Part shown: in pieces, positions 60,926 through 64,000 of the stretch
Position numbering within the stretch: position 1 is the stretch's first letter
How the letters are laid out: each line of letters begins with the position of its first letter
NCBI RefSeq assembly: GCF_002223055.1
Contig: NZ_NKFL01000006.1
Location: 992,001 to 1,056,000 of the forward strand
Length of the DNA: 64,000 bases
Direction: 5' to 3'
Origin: Burkholderia sp. HI2500
GTDB lineage: Bacteria > Pseudomonadota > Gammaproteobacteria > Burkholderiales > Burkholderiaceae
The notes under the pieces: generated by a model
What the model was told of the DNA's origin: nothing
Seen by the model: only the letters and a program-made list of their open reading frames with translations
Databases searched by the model: none
Translations under genes and position numbers: made by a program

Positions 60926-61948
60926 TCAATGCGGCATCACGAGGCGCGGATCGATATACGCGTCGATGTCCTGCGACTGCTTGTATACGCCGTTGCGCAC
61001 GTTGAACGCATTCGCGTTGCGCGTCGAGCCGTAGATCGAGTCGAGCCCGTCGCCCTTGCGGAACGCGCGCTTCGCGGCGGCTTCGTCGAGCAGGTGCGTC
61101 CCCTTCAGCAGCGGGAGGTATTGCTCCGGCGCAAGCCCGACGCGTGCGGACATGATCCGGACCGCGTCGGCCTGCGTTTTCGGATCGTTGATGTAGGCGA
61201 CGCAGCGGTACCAGACCTTGATCACCTTGGCCCAGTCGGCGCGGCGCGCGGCGAGGCTGGCCGGCGCGACCGTAATCGCGTCGTAGATCAGCCCCGGCGC
61301 GTCCGCCGACGTGAAGATCGCACGTGCGCCCGGTGCGCGCTTCAACGCCTCGCCCGCGTTCGGCTGCCAGGCGGCCACCGCGGCGATGTCCGTCGACGAG
61401 CCGAGCACTTGGGGCAGTTCGTTGGTTTTCGCATTCACGAGCGTCACGTCGCCGTCCTTCAGCCCGTGCTTCTGCAGCGCGGTTTCGAGCAGCAGGTGAT
61501 CGACGAGGCCGAGTTCGACGCCGACCTTCTTGCCCTTCAGCGCCTCGACGCTGCGCAGCGGCGGCTTGGCGACGATCATGTCGTTGCCGGCGGAATAGTC
61601 GGTGAGCAGGATCATCACGTTCTTCGCGCCGGCCGAGCCCGTGACGAGCGCGTCGCCGTTCGTCGCCGCGACCGCGTCGAGCTTGCCTGCCGAAAACGCG
61701 TCGAGCGATGCCGAGTAATCGAACCATTCGAAATCGACGTCGACACCGGCTTCCTTGAACCAGCCTTTGTCGAGTGCGACCTGGAACGCGACCCAGCCGG
61801 GCCAGTCGCTGTAGCCGATCTTGAGCGGCGCTGCCGCGTGCGCGGCGGGCGTCATGAGGAGCGTGGCGGCCGCGGCGGCGGCGCCCAAGGCATGACGGAC
61901 GGAACGGCGGGACAGCAGGCGGCGGAGCACCAGGGCGGGGCGGGTCAT
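60926..61948 (-). CDS. Substrate-binding protein of the urea-carboxylase/guanidine-associated ABC transporter
   Basis: This 340-residue NMT1/taurine-type binding protein has a signal peptide ('ALGAAAAAATLLMTPAAHA'). 'LKIGYSDWPGWVAFQVALDKGWFKEAGVDVDFEWFDYSASLDAFSAGKLDAVAATNGDAL' resembles the family found next to urea carboxylase genes. The ATG at 61948 follows CTGGAGAAAACG. Its leader contains a guanidine-I riboswitch, so the likely ligand is guanidine or a derivative. The permease and ATPase genes that usually follow are not to its left: the next gene downstream is a porin. Either they are elsewhere or they lie in the other operon past the window edge. Confidence 0.88.
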   Translation of the reverse strand: MTRPALVLRRLLSRRSVRHALGAAAAAATLLMTPAAHAAAPLKIGYSDWPGWVAFQVALDKGWFKEAGVDVDFEWFDYSASLDAFSAGKLDAVAATNGDALVTGSAGAKNVMILLTDYSAGNDMIVAKPPLRSVEALKGKKVGVELGLVDHLLLETALQKHGLKDGDVTLVNAKTNELPQVLGSSTDIAAVAAWQPNAGEALKRAPGARAIFTSADAPGLIYDAITVAPASLAARRADWAKVIKVWYRCVAYINDPKTQADAVRIMSARVGLAPEQYLPLLKGTHLLDEAAAKRAFRKGDGLDSIYGSTRNANAFNVRNGVYKQSQDIDAYIDPRLVMPH

Positions 61949-62080
61949 CGTTTTCTCCAGGAGACCGGGATCGGGATCGTCGATACGGACCGTGCTCGTG
62001 CGCGGTCCGGCCGCGTGGCCGGTTCCTGCGGATGCGGAACGAATGAAGCGGCCACGGAGAGGCGCGACGGCCGTTGCCAT

Positions 62081-62200
62081 CGCCAATCTCCCGGGCTTTT
62101 GTCCCGCCGTGTAGCGCGTGCGCGTCCGGTCTCGCGATCGGACGCACCCGCGCCGGGCTGCTCTCGGACCAGACGTTCGATGAACCGGAACCCTAGCACC
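62081..62200 (-). ncRNA. Guanidine-I (ykkC) riboswitch upstream of the transporter binding protein
   Basis: On the minus strand the leader reads CTAGGGTTCCG (from 62196), then CTGGTCCGAGAG, and finally a CGGGACAAAAGCCCGGGAGA-type segment (ending near 62088). These are the conserved blocks of the ykkC/guanidine-I aptamer, separated by a variable GC-rich stem. About 130 bases separate it from the binding-protein start codon. Guanidine binding should switch expression on. The aptamer assignment is from conserved sequence; the expression platform is not resolved. Confidence 0.93.
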
Positions 62201-62240
62201 CCTAAGATGCGACGCCGCCGCACCTCTCGGCGTCATGCCG

Positions 62241-62257
62241 AGCGAGAAGCGTGCCAA
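62241..62257 (-). promoter_or_regulatory. Sigma-54-like promoter of the transporter operon
   Basis: On the minus strand TTGGCACG-CTTC-TCGCT keeps the GG and GC dinucleotides with exactly 10 bp between them, matching the -24/-12 form. The riboswitch begins about 45 bp downstream. The block CGAGAGGTGCG lies 11 bp after TCGCT, as on the other side. Confidence 0.72.
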
Positions 62258-62585
62258 CGGCACGCGGCGGGGCGGCTCAGGGGCGGCGCGACCTGCGCTG
62301 CAGTTCGATGAAGCGGGCGGAGAAGAGCGCGCTCAGCGCGCGCCGGAGCAGGTCGAGCTTGTTCATGAGGTGTCGCGTATCGAGTGAAGGTGCATGCATC
62401 GAGCAATGCCCATGCCATCGCCGGTCGTGTCGTGCAGGCCGGCTCGGCGCGCACTGCGCCGGTGCGGCCGCGCGTTCGCATGGTGCGCGGCACGCCCGCC
62501 GCGAGGGCGGCGATCCGCATCCGGTGCGGTGTCCGTCAGCGCGCGCACGCCGGAAAGCCGCGTGGCACGGCGATTCCTCGCACGC

Positions 62586-62601
62586 TGGCACGCAACTCGC
62601 T
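62586..62601 (+). promoter_or_regulatory. Sigma-54-like promoter of the DUF1989 operon
   Basis: TGGCACGCAACTCGCT has GG-N10-GC spacing of the -24/-12 type. The predicted start (~62612) lies at the CGAGAGGTGCG block, and the riboswitch begins ~40 bp further. This fits nitrogen (NtrC-type) control of a guanidine or urea breakdown operon. Confidence 0.72.
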
Positions 62602-62647
62602 TATTCCGTGCCCGAGAGGTGCGAAGCAATTTGCATCATCTTCAGGA

Positions 62648-62775
62648 TCGCTAGGGTTCCGGTCGTGCGGCGTTCGCGCCGCGCGATGGCTGGTCCGAGA
62701 GCAATCCGGTCTTGTCTTCTCCTCGCTTCGAGGAAACGGCGAGGCTCCACGGAGGGATAAAAGCCCGGGAGGTCG
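62648..62775 (+). ncRNA. Guanidine-I (ykkC) riboswitch upstream of the DUF1989 operon
   Basis: The leader has CTAGGGTTCCG (62651-62661), GGCTGGTCCGAGAG (62688-62701) and GGAGGGATAAAAGCCCGGGA (62751-62770), the three conserved ykkC blocks. A less conserved stem region in between contains CCTCGCTTCGAGG. The first coding gene starts ~55 bases downstream. Guanidine should activate expression of the downstream carboxyguanidine/urea-type genes. Confidence 0.95.
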
Positions 62776-62830
62776 CGATGTCGTTCGGTCGCCCTCTCAC
62801 GCCTTTTGTCCAACCGACCACGGAGCCGCC

Positions 62831-63586
62831 ATGTCGCCGCGCCCCCAAGCCGTCCTTGCCCCGCCGCCACACGTCGTGTGGGAAACGCTCATTCCCGCCG
62901 GAACCCATTGGTCCGGCATCCTGCGCCGCGGTCTCGCGCTGCGTGTCGTCGATGTCGACGGCGGTGCGAATCTGTCCGCCGTGTTTCATCGCCAGGAAGA
63001 TCCGCTCGAACGCTACAACATGGCCGACACGCTGAAGGCGCAGCACACCGCGCATCTCACCCGCGGCCATGCGCTGTACACCGACATGGGGCGTGTGATC
63101 GCGTCGATCACGGCCGACACGCTCGGCTGGCACGACCCGCTCGGCGGCGTCGGCGATGCGCGGCTGTTCGCGCACAAGTACGGCACGACGTCTTACCAGG
63201 CCGATCGCAACGCGATGATCCGCAATGGCCGGGACAGCCTCGTGCTCGAACTCGCGAAATACGGGCTGTCGGCGCGCGACCTCGTCGCGAACGTCAATTT
63301 CTTCAGCAAGCTCGACACGCGCGACGACGGCGCGCTCGATTTCGTCGCCGGACATTCGCCGGCCGGCAGCACCGTCGACCTGCGCTTCGAGATGAACACG
63401 CTGGCGGCGTTCTCGACCGCGCCGCATCCGCTCGATCCGCACCCCGACTACGCGCCGAAGGCCGTGAAGCTGATCGCGTACCGCGCGTATCCGGCAGACG
63501 GGGCCGCGCCCGAAGACGACCCGTGCCGCCGCGCGTGCGCCGAGAACGTGCGCGGCTTCGCCAACACCGATCGCCTGTTTGCGTAA
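62831..63586 (+). CDS. Urea-carboxylase-associated protein 1 (DUF1989), candidate carboxyguanidine deiminase subunit
   Basis: This is a 251-residue DUF1989 protein, formerly called urea-amidolyase-associated protein UAAP1. The start ATG at 62831 follows GGAGCCGCC. Family segments include 'HWSGILRRGLALRVVDVDGGANLSAVFHRQEDPLERYNMADTLKAQ', 'DMGRVIASITADTLGWHDPLGG' and a cysteine-containing end 'DDPCRRACAENVRGFANTDRLF'. In studied guanidine pathways the paired DUF1989 proteins act as a carboxyguanidine deiminase (CgdAB) after a guanidine carboxylase. It is followed 13 bp later by its partner, and a guanidine-I riboswitch precedes it. Confidence 0.92.
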   Translation: MSPRPQAVLAPPPHVVWETLIPAGTHWSGILRRGLALRVVDVDGGANLSAVFHRQEDPLERYNMADTLKAQHTAHLTRGHALYTDMGRVIASITADTLGWHDPLGGVGDARLFAHKYGTTSYQADRNAMIRNGRDSLVLELAKYGLSARDLVANVNFFSKLDTRDDGALDFVAGHSPAGSTVDLRFEMNTLAAFSTAPHPLDPHPDYAPKAVKLIAYRAYPADGAAPEDDPCRRACAENVRGFANTDRLFA

Positions 63587-63599
63587 GGAGCGCCGAGCC

Positions 63600-64000
63600 A
63601 TGCCGATCATCGAAAGCCGTCTCGACCCGCGCGATGCCATTCACGACACCACATTGAACGCGGGCGAACCGTGGCTGCACGACCTGAAGCGCGGGCAGGT
63701 CTTCCGCATCCTCGACCTCGAAGGCAACCAGGCCGTCGACACGCTGTTCTACCGGTCCGACGACCCCGAGGAGCGCTACAGCGCGCAGGACACCATCCGC
63801 GCCCAGCGCAACCTGTACCTGAGCGCGGGCAGCGTGCTGCTGTCGAGCCGGGGCAACCCGATGGTGACGATCGTCGCCGATACCTGCGGCCGCCACGACA
63901 CGCTCGGCGGCGCGTGCGCGGCCGAGAGCAACACCGTGCGCTATGCGCTCGACAAGCGGCACATGCACAACTGCCGCGACAGCTTCCTCAACGCGATCAC
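63600..64000 (+). CDS. Urea-carboxylase-associated protein 2 (DUF1989), 3' end beyond window
   Basis: The first ~133 residues of the second DUF1989 protein are present; the gene runs off the right edge. 'FRILDLEGNQAVDTLFYRSDDPEERYSAQDTIRAQRNLYLSAGSVLLSSRGNPMVTIVADTCGRHDTLGGACAAESNTVRY' is the conserved core with the Cys/His residues (DTCGRHD) proposed for metal or substrate binding. It begins 13 bp after the first DUF1989 gene with AAGGAGCGCCGAGCC as ribosome binding site. A guanidine/urea carboxylase and perhaps an allophanate hydrolase are expected just past the window. Confidence 0.92.
   Translation, partial: MPIIESRLDPRDAIHDTTLNAGEPWLHDLKRGQVFRILDLEGNQAVDTLFYRSDDPEERYSAQDTIRAQRNLYLSAGSVLLSSRGNPMVTIVADTCGRHDTLGGACAAESNTVRYALDKRHMHNCRDSFLNAI

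Larger units (their letters stand above)
61949..62830. other. Mirrored divergent control region of the guanidine locus
   Basis: This is an 882-bp gene-free region between two divergent operons. From the centre outward each side has a sigma-54-like promoter, a shared CGAGAGGTGCG start block and a guanidine-I riboswitch, all listed separately. The central ~330 bp (62260-62585) should hold sites for an enhancer-binding regulator, but I cannot mark any with confidence. Confidence 0.75.

Noticed and set aside
59306..62311. A 1001-codon plus-strand frame covering the porin and binding-protein genes
   Set aside because: It runs antisense to two well-recognised genes and across their intergenic region. 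The composition is that of a shadow frame.

Overview
The window is high-GC DNA with the codon habits of a Betaproteobacterium, most likely a Burkholderia of the cepacia complex. The inference rests on the very high third-position GC, the abundance of short-chain dehydrogenases, flavin monooxygenases and ABC transporters, the Burkholderia-type porin, and family resemblance of the proteins. It was made by eye, without a database search. There are no tRNA or rRNA genes, CRISPR arrays or transposases. It looks like a metabolic, partly accessory stretch of a chromosome.

Region 1 (1-22376) is dominated by a putative catabolic or biosynthetic gene set of unknown substrate. It holds eight classical short-chain dehydrogenases (SDRs), one NAD-dependent epimerase-like protein, a zinc-free MDR oxidoreductase, three SnoaL/NTF2-like proteins, two dimeric alpha-beta-barrel proteins (a partial Dabb and an EthD), and a ketosteroid-dehydrogenase-like flavoprotein. 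They lie in four or five transcription units. Unrelated genes are interspersed: a YbaK deacylase / YheO-type regulator / threonine-dehydratase-like operon (3536-5777), a TetR regulator with an alpha/beta hydrolase, a HEAT-repeat protein in lower-GC DNA, and the housekeeping gene pckG (14050-15915) with a clear terminator.

Region 2 (22400-38320) is mixed. It holds an acid phosphatase and a divergent FtsH-like protease with a Pho-box-like direct repeat between them, an OsmC protein, trehalose-phosphate synthase, a chemotaxis receptor, a ZnuD-like TonB receptor with a Zur-like palindrome upstream, a zinc alcohol dehydrogenase, a secreted Asp-box (BNR) protein, and an alpha/beta hydrolase-MarR pair with two near-identical palindromic operators.

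Region 3 (38621-50381) looks like organosulfur scavenging. A sulfonate-type binding protein and an SsuD-like monooxygenase are on the plus strand. A convergent minus-strand operon encodes a GNAT acetyltransferase, two solute-binding proteins, two luciferase-family monooxygenases and a permease-ATPase fusion. Its composition matches the Bacillus ytm/yxe operons for N-acetylated S-substituted cysteines. The last gene of the operon carries an in-frame stop. An MqsRA toxin-antitoxin module and an AstE/aspartoacylase-family deacylase lie just upstream.

Region 4 (50626-60691) has a diguanylate cyclase, a three-subunit periplasmic molybdenum hydroxylase (molybdopterin, 2Fe-2S and tri-haem cytochrome c subunits), small envelope proteins, a Pal-like lipoprotein and a porin.

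Region 5 (60926-64000) is a guanidine/urea-carboxylase-associated locus. A transporter binding protein and two DUF1989 proteins are divergently transcribed. Each side has its own sigma-54-type promoter followed by its own guanidine-I (ykkC) riboswitch. This mirrored control region is the most striking regulatory feature of the window.
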